Shown: one piece after another, positions 21,282 through 30,282 of the stretch
Numbering within the stretch: the first letter of the stretch is position 1
How the letters are laid out: each line of letters starts with the position of its first letter
From: Pythium myriotylum
Taxonomy: Eukaryota > Oomycota > Peronosporomycetes > Pythiales > Pythiaceae
DNA: 64,000 nt
NCBI GenBank assembly: GCA_023091665.1
Contig: JALJCQ010000003.1
Span: 806,001 to 870,000 of the forward strand
Direction: 5' to 3'
Notes under the pieces: model-generated
Told to the model about the DNA's origin: nothing
The model's database searches: none
The model's input: the letters and a program-made list of their open reading frames with translations, nothing else
Made by a program: the position numbers and the translations under genes

Positions 21282-22070
21282 CTTGATCCTTTGAGGAGCT
21301 CAGACCAGAATGTATAGTGTATACCAAATCTATCCTATTCCAGTAGATCTTGATCGGCAAGTTGAAGTGGAGAGCTCACAATATTCTCCTCCTTTGGTCA
21401 CTCGATCCCTCCGTGCCCGATGGCGTTCTCGAACGTGGAGCCTTGTACTACTCGCACTGACGAGTGGCGTATCACTCAATATTATTAGCGCGATCCGGTT
21501 GCCAAGACGTCTGCGAGGATTGGTAGTGAGACTTAGGAGCGAGAGTCTTAGTCGTCACTGGTGCAAAGGAATGATGATGCAAATGAAGTCTATTGAGTTC
21601 AATGAGGTGAATCCTAATAGCTTGTCGAAGCTGGGTGTGGGTCAAGCTAGCGCTCAACGCAGTCGGTCTGGATGGACCACCACGGACGCAGGTCTGTCGC
21701 GAGCATGTGGCGAAGGTCAGAGTGGCCGTCGAGGGAGGAAGGGTGATTGGCGTGCGTGCTGGTTCGCGAGTCCATCGCGTAGGCGGTCAGCTCATTCGCC
21801 GTCGTGAGCTCCGATCGTGGGAGTTGGTGCGGTGGTGCAAAGGAATGGCGAGGCATGCTAAACATTTGCCGATAACAACAAATACTCTGGAGACGTTGCA
21901 GAAGGAATAGAGGGTCAAGTTAGTGGCGCTATCGCTAGTCTGTCCAATGAACAAACCGTCGGACTATACGTGACTAAGAAGAACTTCAACGATGTTTCCT
22001 ACTCCCGAACCACCGTTCACGAAGCAAACAATTTCTGATCGATGACCACCACGATCTTAAGACAGTAGTC
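21282..22070. other. Spacer between ceramidases 5 and 6
   Basis: 790 bp without a credible gene. It contains one copy of a dispersed repeat (21571-21623). A short direct repeat, ggtgcaaaggaatg, occurs at about 21560 and again about 270 bp on. Confidence 0.5.
21571..21623 (+). repeat. Dispersed repeat, copy 1
   Basis: About 53 bp containing gatgatgcaaatga, tctattgagttcaa and gtgaatcctaatagctt. Closely related stretches occur at 41142-41195 (same strand) and 27330-27365 (inverted). Probably a fragment of a mobile-element end; no flanking element was recognised. Confidence 0.55.
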
Positions 22071-24083
22071 TTAGTTGATCGCAAAAGGCGATGATACGCC
22101 TTGGTACGGGTTGAAGACGCCTTTAGGTGCTTTCACGAATCCATAGTGGCGAAGGCGGTAGTGGCCAGGGACCGACGACGGGTTACCCTTACGCGCGTAC
22201 CATTTGCAGAGACTGCGGCTCTCGCTGGTTCCCACACGGTACCACTCGTAGCGCACGTCCCAATGCGCATCCCTCAAGTGCGTCGACCAGTTGCCAGCCG
22301 CGTTCTGCTTCTCCACATCACAGAACGACACGATCTTGTTGAGCTGGTTGCGCGGGTTCGCTCCAAAGAACTCAGCGACCACGGTGTCTCCGATCTTGTA
22401 CGTGGGCAGTACGTCCTTGCGGAGATCGCCAATCTTCTTGCCGGCTGCCGCTGTATCCGAGACCTTGTTGGGTGAGACCTGCGTCAAGTTGCCCTGCTTG
22501 AACTGGCGTGGCGTCGGGCCGACGTCAAGTGGTACCTTGGGATCCACGACCGACTTGGCCACACGGAGCAACTCCTGGCGCAAGGCCGCGAGCTGGTTGT
22601 GGCCGAAGAGCGTCGATGCGCCTTCGTAGTGCTGCTTCTCGTACTCCTCCGGGGTCGTCAGGTACTGCGCGTACGCGTTCGAGATGGCCGCGATCTCGAC
22701 CTCCTTGACGCCGGCCGGAGCCAACGCCTGCAAGAGTGCCGTACGCAGGCGCCGTCCAGCCATCGTCGAGACCTCGAAGTTGGTCACACCGAGCCCGAAC
22801 TGACCGATCTTGATGACTTGCACCGGCAGAATGGTCGGGACCCACTCCATCTCTCCAACAGGCAACGCTGCAATTTTGTTGGGACCGTGACACTTCTGCA
22901 CCCAGTCGGGCGTCGGATAGCCGAGGAGCTTGCCAATCGAGGCGTACGTGTTTGGCTTGAGGTCGCCTTCAGTCGTGTCGGGCATGCCTCGACCGTCTTC
23001 CGTGCCGGCTGCAAAGTTCTGTCCGAGCACTGCAGGACACGTTCGTGCGGCGTACGGGTTCTCTTTCGTCGCCACCGCTCCCTCGATCGTTATGTTCGAG
23101 TAGTCGACGTATGCGAGCTTCCCGACTACCGACCCCTTGATCTCCTCAGCAGAAGACTTGAGCAGCTCCAGGAGTTTGGATGCCTGGCGTCCACCGATGA
23201 TCTCCGCGCTCTCGATGTCCGTCTTGCCTTCACCACGGAACGTGCCGTTGCCGTTATCGATACGATTCGGACTCACATCTGCAGCGTTGGAGATACTGAT
23301 CCCGATCACCGCGTTCGGGTACTTTTCTTCGACCACGAACTCTGCGTAGCCCTTGTTGTCTCCGCTAATGAAGTGGTTCTCCTTCGTGAGACTGGTCGGA
23401 TGTACGGGGAACCACGCCAACGCACCACGCAGCTGGCCACCAGGAGAACGGAACTGCAGCACACGCATGTCCACGTCGTAGTCTGTAGCGTACTGGGCTC
23501 GTTCCGACGCAGGGTTGGCAAGGTACGCCAGTGGAGAGCGGTTCTTGCTGGCATTGGAGATCTGTCCCTTGTTGAAGGACACCGATCCAGGTGCGAGTGA
23601 GTCGTGGGCTTTCTCGAAGGCCGCCATGATGCCGACCACAATCTGGTCAAAGTTTTCCTTGACGAAACCGCCAATTGTGGTGTCGTAGAGCATGTATGCG
23701 GACGAGCCGCCGGGGGTGGAGTGCGAGTGAGTCGCGAGAAGCGCGACGTTCTGCTCCGAGTAGAGCGAGCCGTACTTGGCTCTGAGCTCTTTGAGGACCT
23801 CCTGCTGGATGAGCTGGAAGACTGCCAACAGGTCGCAGTTGACGATGGCGACGCGCTGTTTGGTGTCGGTATCTTCGACGATGAATGCTCTCGCATAGAG
23901 GCGATTAAGCAGACCAGCCGTGACTTGGGCGGCGTCAGCATATCCCATCATGACGATTTCGACCGCAGGTCCAGTGATGTCGCTCTTGCCCACGCCGATG
24001 TTGTACGCTGCGAACACTGTCGAGCTGAGGAGACTGAGCGCCGTGCACGCTACTACCGCGAAGAGGCGACGGAGCGGACGCAT
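22071..24083 (-). CDS. Secreted neutral ceramidase, copy 6
   Basis: 670 residues, intronless. Signal peptide MRPLRRLFAVVACTALSLLS. The zinc motif has changed to THSHSTPGG (histidines kept, the following Ala-Gly replaced by Ser-Thr). WFPVHPTSL and NAADVSPN are intact. The stretch after VGEMEWVPTILP is shorter than in copies 1-5. The frame stays open upstream to 24236, but ATG 24083 opens the signal peptide. DNA from 22139 to about 24332 matches copy 7 at constant offset 2811, in all frames as far as could be compared, so only the last 20 codons or so distinguish the two proteins. Confidence 0.94.
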   Translation of the reverse strand: MRPLRRLFAVVACTALSLLSSTVFAAYNIGVGKSDITGPAVEIVMMGYADAAQVTAGLLNRLYARAFIVEDTDTKQRVAIVNCDLLAVFQLIQQEVLKELRAKYGSLYSEQNVALLATHSHSTPGGSSAYMLYDTTIGGFVKENFDQIVVGIMAAFEKAHDSLAPGSVSFNKGQISNASKNRSPLAYLANPASERAQYATDYDVDMRVLQFRSPGGQLRGALAWFPVHPTSLTKENHFISGDNKGYAEFVVEEKYPNAVIGISISNAADVSPNRIDNGNGTFRGEGKTDIESAEIIGGRQASKLLELLKSSAEEIKGSVVGKLAYVDYSNITIEGAVATKENPYAARTCPAVLGQNFAAGTEDGRGMPDTTEGDLKPNTYASIGKLLGYPTPDWVQKCHGPNKIAALPVGEMEWVPTILPVQVIKIGQFGLGVTNFEVSTMAGRRLRTALLQALAPAGVKEVEIAAISNAYAQYLTTPEEYEKQHYEGASTLFGHNQLAALRQELLRVAKSVVDPKVPLDVGPTPRQFKQGNLTQVSPNKVSDTAAAGKKIGDLRKDVLPTYKIGDTVVAEFFGANPRNQLNKIVSFCDVEKQNAAGNWSTHLRDAHWDVRYEWYRVGTSESRSLCKWYARKGNPSSVPGHYRLRHYGFVKAPKGVFNPYQGVSSPFAIN

Positions 24084-24360
24084 TGGTGCTGGGCGGGGTT
24101 GAAGGCTTGGTAGGGTCTTGCTCTCTTGTGTCCTGGCTACTTCTCGTGAGAAGGTGGTTGAGGAAATGAAGCAAAGACCATTGAGGAATCTATCGTGTTG
24201 TACTCGCTGATAGTCGAACACGTTGATGTACCGCATTCTGTGGGTTCTTCTAGCTCAAGAGACACCTCCATGACTTCCCGCTCCCCCATCCTGACTCGCA
24301 CGGCGCGACATCGGCGGCATCCTTCGTATCGGCCATGGTCCGTTTTATGTGTGAGTGGAA
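22139..24360. repeat. Homogenised duplicate block, copy 1 (with 24950-27171)
   Basis: About 2.2 kb identical or nearly identical to 24950-27171 at a fixed offset of 2811 bp. It covers almost all of ceramidase 6 and about 275 bp upstream. The first upstream mismatch seen is at 24333/27144. Similarity resumes near 24451/27253 after a diverged patch. Confidence 0.9.
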
Positions 24361-24566
24361 TCCTCCGAACCCACCAAACAAGGCGACAGTTGTGTGGTAG
24401 ATGGGCAGTCTTCAACCTGAGTAATCCGACGGTAATGCGAATTTATTGTTGGACTCCGCGAGCAGGCACTCTGGAGAGAGACAGTCCGTTGTCCAAGATG
24501 TTTAGTACAATGGCGAGTGTGATACCAGTCACGACCGCCAGTTGAAAGCTAGTTCTTCCCAGTGGG

Positions 24567-24645
24567 ATACTCCATACCTCTGGAAGAGGTTGAGTTGCGT
24601 GGGAACTTCCTACGCCACTCAACCTCTTCCAAAGGTATGGAGTAT
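24567..24645. repeat. Perfect-length inverted repeat (34-bp arms, 11-bp loop)
   Basis: Arms 24567-24600 and 24612-24645 are reverse complements with only two mismatches, separated by gggaacttcct. A second small stem (ccatagaat/attctatgg, 24660-24668 with 24676-24684) follows at once. It lies between ceramidases 6 and 7. It could be a hairpin RNA, a small-RNA source or the remains of a palindromic mobile element. Confidence 0.85.
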
Positions 24646-24833
24646 TAACAACAAGTCTACCATAGAATGCAAGCAATTCTATGGTTGCGTGCTAGTTGAA
24701 CCCATCAATGTTCTATGATTGAGAACACCATGAATCAGCGAAAAGTTGCCGTACAGGCCACAATCACGACTACAGCCATTTATTACATTGCTTACAAACC
24801 GGATCGCGTCCATCACAGCTCTGTCTATCGATG

Positions 24834-26894
24834 TTAGGCTGTATCAGCGCATCTCGGAGTCAAGGAATCGTTATCATCACTATCGTTGATAGTGAAGAGA
24901 GATGACAGACCGTCGTACGCGCTGAAGACGTCATCTCCTTCCTTCACAAATCCATAGTGGCGAAGGCGGTAGTGGCCAGGGACCGACGACGGGTTACCCT
25001 TACGCGCGTACCATTTGCAGAGACTGCGGCTCTCGCTGGTTCCCACACGGTACCACTCGTAGCGCACGTCCCAATGCGCATCCCTCAAGTGCGTCGACCA
25101 GTTGCCAGCCGCGTTCTGCTTCTCCACATCACAGAACGACACGATCTTGTTGAGCTGGTTGCGCGGGTTCGCTCCAAAGAACTCAGCGACCACGGTGTCT
25201 CCGATCTTGTACGTGGGCAGTACGTCCTTGCGGAGATCGCCAATCTTCTTGCCGGCTGCCGCTGTATCCGAGACCTTGTTGGGTGAGACCTGCGTCAAGT
25301 TGCCCTGCTTGAACTGGCGTGGCGTCGGGCCGACGTCAAGTGGTACCTTGGGATCCACGACCGACTTGGCCACACGGAGCAACTCCTGGCGCAAGGCCGC
25401 GAGCTGGTTGTGGCCGAAGAGCGTCGATGCGCCTTCGTAGTGCTGCTTCTCGTACTCCTCCGGGGTCGTCAGGTACTGCGCGTACGCGTTCGAGATGGCC
25501 GCGATCTCGACCTCCTTGACGCCGGCCGGAGCCAACGCCTGCAAGAGTGCCGTACGCAGGCGCCGTCCAGCCATCGTCGAGACCTCGAAGTTGGTCACAC
25601 CGAGCCCGAACTGACCGATCTTGATGACTTGCACCGGCAGAATGGTCGGGACCCACTCCATCTCTCCAACAGGCAACGCTGCAATTTTGTTGGGACCGTG
25701 ACACTTCTGCACCCAGTCGGGCGTCGGATAGCCGAGGAGCTTGCCAATCGAGGCGTACGTGTTTGGCTTGAGGTCGCCTTCAGTCGTGTCGGGCATGCCT
25801 CGACCGTCTTCCGTGCCGGCTGCAAAGTTCTGTCCGAGCACTGCAGGACACGTTCGTGCGGCGTACGGGTTCTCTTTCGTCGCCACCGCTCCCTCGATCG
25901 TTATGTTCGAGTAGTCGACGTATGCGAGCTTCCCGACTACCGACCCCTTGATCTCCTCAGCAGAAGACTTGAGCAGCTCCAGGAGTTTGGATGCCTGGCG
26001 TCCACCGATGATCTCCGCGCTCTCGATGTCCGTCTTGCCTTCACCACGGAACGTGCCGTTGCCGTTATCGATACGATTCGGACTCACATCTGCAGCGTTG
26101 GAGATACTGATCCCGATCACCGCGTTCGGGTACTTTTCTTCGACCACGAACTCTGCGTAGCCCTTGTTGTCTCCGCTAATGAAGTGGTTCTCCTTCGTGA
26201 GACTGGTCGGATGTACGGGGAACCACGCCAACGCACCACGCAGCTGGCCACCAGGAGAACGGAACTGCAGCACACGCATGTCCACGTCGTAGTCTGTAGC
26301 GTACTGGGCTCGTTCCGACGCAGGGTTGGCAAGGTACGCCAGTGGAGAGCGGTTCTTGCTGGCATTGGAGATCTGTCCCTTGTTGAAGGACACCGATCCA
26401 GGTGCGAGTGAGTCGTGGGCTTTCTCGAAGGCCGCCATGATGCCGACCACAATCTGGTCAAAGTTTTCCTTGACGAAACCGCCAATTGTGGTGTCGTAGA
26501 GCATGTATGCGGACGAGCCGCCGGGGGTGGAGTGCGAGTGAGTCGCGAGAAGCGCGACGTTCTGCTCCGAGTAGAGCGAGCCGTACTTGGCTCTGAGCTC
26601 TTTGAGGACCTCCTGCTGGATGAGCTGGAAGACTGCCAACAGGTCGCAGTTGACGATGGCGACGCGCTGTTTGGTGTCGGTATCTTCGACGATGAATGCT
26701 CTCGCATAGAGGCGATTAAGCAGACCAGCCGTGACTTGGGCGGCGTCAGCATATCCCATCATGACGATTTCGACCGCAGGTCCAGTGATGTCGCTCTTGC
26801 CCACGCCGATGTTGTACGCTGCGAACACTGTCGAGCTGAGGAGACTGAGCGCCGTGCACGCTACTACCGCGAAGAGGCGACGGAGCGGACGCAT
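24834..26894 (-). CDS. Secreted neutral ceramidase, copy 7
   Basis: 686 residues, intronless. Identical in protein to copy 6 from the signal peptide to YGFVK. The C-terminus then differs (EGDDVFSAYDGLSSLF in place of APKGVFNPYQGVSSPF) and extends by about 16 residues, with an acidic SDDNDS stretch. All zinc and nucleophile motifs are as in copy 6. The two ends are homologous but diverged, so the shared part looks overwritten rather than freshly duplicated. Start 26894 is chosen for the signal peptide; the frame is open to 27047. Confidence 0.94.
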   Translation of the reverse strand: MRPLRRLFAVVACTALSLLSSTVFAAYNIGVGKSDITGPAVEIVMMGYADAAQVTAGLLNRLYARAFIVEDTDTKQRVAIVNCDLLAVFQLIQQEVLKELRAKYGSLYSEQNVALLATHSHSTPGGSSAYMLYDTTIGGFVKENFDQIVVGIMAAFEKAHDSLAPGSVSFNKGQISNASKNRSPLAYLANPASERAQYATDYDVDMRVLQFRSPGGQLRGALAWFPVHPTSLTKENHFISGDNKGYAEFVVEEKYPNAVIGISISNAADVSPNRIDNGNGTFRGEGKTDIESAEIIGGRQASKLLELLKSSAEEIKGSVVGKLAYVDYSNITIEGAVATKENPYAARTCPAVLGQNFAAGTEDGRGMPDTTEGDLKPNTYASIGKLLGYPTPDWVQKCHGPNKIAALPVGEMEWVPTILPVQVIKIGQFGLGVTNFEVSTMAGRRLRTALLQALAPAGVKEVEIAAISNAYAQYLTTPEEYEKQHYEGASTLFGHNQLAALRQELLRVAKSVVDPKVPLDVGPTPRQFKQGNLTQVSPNKVSDTAAAGKKIGDLRKDVLPTYKIGDTVVAEFFGANPRNQLNKIVSFCDVEKQNAAGNWSTHLRDAHWDVRYEWYRVGTSESRSLCKWYARKGNPSSVPGHYRLRHYGFVKEGDDVFSAYDGLSSLFTINDSDDNDSLTPRCADTA

Positions 26895-27171
26895 TGGTGC
26901 TGGGCGGGGTTGAAGGCTTGGTAGGGTCTTGCTCTCTTGTGTCCTGGCTACTTCTCGTGAGAAGGTGGTTGAGGAAATGAAGCAAAGACCATTGAGGAAT
27001 CTATCGTGTTGTACTCGCTGATAGTCGAACACGTTGATGTACCGCATTCTGTGGGTTCTTCTAGCTCAAGAGACACCTCCATGACTTCCCGCTCCCCCAT
27101 CCTGACTCGCACGGCGCGACATCGGCGGCATCCTTCGTATCGGTCATGGTCCGTTTTATGTGCGAGTGGAA
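24950..27171. repeat. Homogenised duplicate block, copy 2
   Basis: Partner of 22139-24360 (offset 2811). The boundary at 24950 lies inside the coding sequence, about 20 codons from the family's common end. Confidence 0.9.
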
Positions 27172-27853
27172 CCCATCAAAGTCGCAAGGCGACAGATGTA
27201 GATTGATGTAGCCTTCAACCAGAACAGTCTGACTGTGAGTGAGTTGGTTGTTGGACTCCGCGAGCAGGCACTCTGGAGAGAGACAGTCAGCTTGTAGGCC
27301 ACTTGATCGTAACCCCCACAAGCTACTGTATTAGGATTCACTAGTTGAATTCATTTGCATCATCACCACAGTCAGCTTTGACAAGATGTTTCCTATTACG
27401 GTGATCAGGCCCTGGTCCTGACCGCTATAATGGCCGCGATAGGTGCGCTGAAGTCCTTATGGGAATTCTCACGGCGCAGCTCAACGAATTACGATGGTAT
27501 GGAGTACCGACCATTTTCTTTCTCAGGAGCTCCGCACCACATGTACCGCGACTCACAGTTTGTTACAAGTGAGAAGAGTCGATCGAGAGAACTGCGCGCT
27601 TCGGTTGCGCTGTAGTATTTGGCACTGGCGTAGTGTATGGAACGATATATCGGGAGGCCCCTCTGACGAGTGAATGGAAGGCATTTCATCGACCATCTAC
27701 CAATGCATGGAAAGTGTCTAGCTCACTGATCTTTTCATCAAGGCTCCATCCGAGGAGCAACATCAATTTCATTGTTTCCAGAACGAACGCACGCTATAGT
27801 CGAGAGAAGGAGGAGACACGATGGCAACTTGTCTCCGCGCAGTAAGCGGTAGC
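27172..27853. other. Spacer upstream of ceramidase 7 and downstream of the trypsin gene
   Basis: No gene is called. It contains the inverted dispersed-repeat fragment at 27330-27365 and the continuation of the copy 6/7 similarity near 27253-27287. Confidence 0.5.
27330..27365 (-). repeat. Dispersed repeat, inverted fragment
   Basis: On the minus strand it reads gatgatgcaaatgaattcaa, then gtgaatcctaata, matching the ends of the 21571 and 41142 copies with the middle shortened. Confidence 0.5.
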
Positions 27854-28678
27854 TTAGACCCAAGTCGCGAGATTTCCGGTAGTGGAGCTGATCCACGACT
27901 TGACGACGGACACGCGCGCGTACACACCTGGGTATCCGGCAAGACCGCACCCGTTGCCCCAGCTGACGACGCCGACCTGAACGTCGTTGACCGTGAGCGG
28001 TCCACCCGAGTCACCCTGGCACGAGTCACGGTTCGCTTGTCCACCAGCGCAGATCATGGTGCTGTCGATGCTCAGCACCTGCGCACATGTGTTCTGCGCA
28101 ACGATCGGCACGGTTACCTGACGGAGGACAGTCGACCCGGAGCCACCGGACGACGTCGCGCCCCAGCCCGCGACGACAGCGCTCACGCCCGTAGCCGGTG
28201 CCGCCGTGAGTAGTCGGACAGGTGCGATCGTAGACGCCCGCGAGAGCTCGAGGATCGCGAAGTCGTACGAGTTACGGCTCGACGAATAGCTTGGGTGGCG
28301 GATCGTGCGAGAGACCTGGATCTGCTCACCGTCGGACGTGCCACTGTTGAAGTGCGAGCCGATGGAGACCCAGCTAATGGTGCCGCAGTGCGCGGCCGTG
28401 AGCACATGACGGGGCGAGATGAGGGTACCGCCGCAGAAGTTGCGCCCAGACGCGCTCGAGCGGAGCCCGACAGTCCACTGCTTCTGGCCAACGGGCACCT
28501 CAGTGCCCCCGAGGATGAGCGGCTTGATAGCACTATCGGCGTTCAGAATTTGCTCGATCTGCTCCTTGGCGAGGTACTCCGGGTATGAGAGTGGCTCGTT
28601 TGGCGTGCCAACCTCGATCTGGGCGGATACGGATGCAGCTGCAACGATGCCGGCGACGATGATAGTGGCGAACTTCAT
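27854..28678 (-). CDS. Secreted trypsin-like serine protease (S1A)
   Basis: 274 residues, intronless. Seen: signal peptide 1-19 (MKFATIIVAGIVAAASVSA), an acidic propeptide to about residue 54, an ILGGTEV mature start, TAAHC (His97), YDFAILEL (Asp139) and DSCQGDSGGP (Ser224). Asp218 occupies the chymotrypsin-189 position, so cleavage after Lys/Arg is predicted. Six cysteines fit the usual S1A disulfides. Oomycetes secrete many S1A proteins. The glucanase-inhibitor subgroup has lost the triad; this one keeps it and should be an active protease. The ATG at 28678 is chosen because an Inr lies 43-62 bp upstream and the longer frame to 28813 would place the signal internally. Confidence 0.95.
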   Translation of the reverse strand: MKFATIIVAGIVAAASVSAQIEVGTPNEPLSYPEYLAKEQIEQILNADSAIKPLILGGTEVPVGQKQWTVGLRSSASGRNFCGGTLISPRHVLTAAHCGTISWVSIGSHFNSGTSDGEQIQVSRTIRHPSYSSSRNSYDFAILELSRASTIAPVRLLTAAPATGVSAVVAGWGATSSGGSGSTVLRQVTVPIVAQNTCAQVLSIDSTMICAGGQANRDSCQGDSGGPLTVNDVQVGVVSWGNGCGLAGYPGVYARVSVVKSWISSTTGNLATWV

Positions 28679-28720
28679 AGGACTTGGGAGGAGCGAAGAC
28701 CAATTGACTTGCGAAGAAGG

Positions 28721-28740
28721 TGGGAAATTGTGGTGTGAGT
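28721..28740 (-). promoter_or_regulatory. Candidate Inr plus flanking element of the trypsin gene
   Basis: On the minus strand ACTCACACCACAATTTCCCA: an initiator-like TCACACC followed by the CAATTT core, 43-62 bp before the ATG. Confidence 0.5.
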
Positions 28741-30282
28741 GGAGTCCTCGGATGCACTCGGTGGTGGCTGGTCGAGGAAATACTTCTCTGGAGGCTACTT
28801 TGGCCACATCCATGATGTCACATCATACCCGAGTTGGCTGGGTGAACGTTCTGATCGATCTGTCGACCTGTTGAACTGAATCAGCTCCGGTCGTTTCGGA
28901 TGCAGACGCATGAGTCGAGTAATGAATACTATTGCAAGCAAGGTCGTCCGTCTGGACGATTGATTCAAGTTCAGTTCTAAGGAGCGTTGCTCACGCCCGG
29001 AGATTTGAGATACTGTAGCACTTGCGCGAGCGATCTTTGATCTGATAATTCCGATTAATTTGACGAAGTTCCTTGAAGCGATTAGAAAAGAGTAGCTCTC
29101 GTCTGATCCCCTCAGCTTGCGTGTGAAGCGTCTTCAATGACGAGAGGGCGAGGGTCTGGAGAAATGCGGTTACCCCACAGGAGGTCTATGGGCCTTCACA
29201 CTGACTTGTTAGGAGATTCGACGAGAACAGCGAAGAACCACCGATTCTGAGCAAGCACCTCTTCACCCACACCAGAAAGCGAGAACTGCAACTGCGCTCT
29301 ACGGCCGATTGCACATCCTGTCTGGTCTCTACAGATGAGGGCAGCAATCTCAACCTTCAGGAATCGCTTTAAAGTCAGGTCAGACTAGCAGAAGTCGCTG
29401 CTGAGATCCACCACCCGGCCTGTGCCTCATGTCGCGTGGAGAACCTTCCCTGAAGCAAGAGCGAAAAGCACTTGCGAATGGCTTGTGCGTTTTGCTGTGG
29501 CGCCAAATCAACAAGAGTCACTCTTGTGGACTGCGGTACTCTCCAACAAGCTCGAGAATGACAAATCCATTGAAAGAGGGTATGGAATTAGCCCCGAATA
29601 AAGTCTCATCGGAAATGGTGGGGCACGCTGAACTTGCGGCTTTCGTGAAGACGCGTATTACGCGGTGGACATAGTCCCCTTGCGGTTGCTCTTCTGACTC
29701 ACCGTAATCAAATGCGAACCGCTGGAATGTGTTCTCGAACTGGTTGAGGTAGAGGCAGCATTCAATGATCGACAAATAGGCCGACGGCTAGGCCATCGGA
29801 CGTCGTCCATCCCCACAGGAGACTTGACGCTCCAAGATCGATCCAGGCTACTTTCGAATCCCGTGGCAGCATCAACCTCGACACATGTCACAGTTTATGT
29901 GGTCCACCTTATCTTGAGTACAGTCAATCCTCTTCAAACCACTGAGTGGCAAATCATCTTTCGCGAGTCCACGTGGTCGACTCTCCAATCACTGTCTGCA
30001 AGTTCTTTTCCACCAATCCATTTCGCTTTCTCTCCATTGCCTTCATTCTAATTGGCTATAATTCCAATCCGTTTCATGCCGTGATGGCCGTTAGGGTCAC
30101 TCTTCCGGGGGGACCCGCTCGTATCCCCCAAGCTCTCGGCCGAGCGTGTAGCGAATCCCCCCGCGAACGTCGAGCGCCTCCGCCGCTCGCTGTGACTCTT
30201 CGCGCGAAGCGACGCCGCCGCACGCCGCCTTCGTCGGCCCCCCAGTGGCACTCGAGCGAGACCCGCGAAAGAACGAGCGAAA
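28741..30282. other. Intergenic region between trypsin and beta adaptin
   Basis: 1.5 kb. The longest frames (81 codons at 29429 on plus, 85 codons at 29775 on minus) resemble no known family and no gene is called. Promoters of both divergent neighbours must lie here. Confidence 0.5.

Noticed and set aside
22599..23600. 333-codon frame antisense to ceramidase 6 (and the identical one opposite copy 7)
   Set aside because: Antisense shadow of a long GC-rich gene. Duplicated only because the block is duplicated.
22071..24236. Ceramidase 6/7 starting at the far upstream ATG (extra 51 residues)
   Set aside because: It would place the clear signal peptide internally, and the upstream residues have no counterpart in copies 1-5.
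27854..28678. Glucanase inhibitor protein (inactive S1A homologue)
   Set aside because: The catalytic triad is complete.
29429..29775. Possible small genes between trypsin and beta adaptin (81 and 85 codons on opposite strands)
   Set aside because: They overlap each other, lack motifs and a promoter element, and their length is within chance for this composition.
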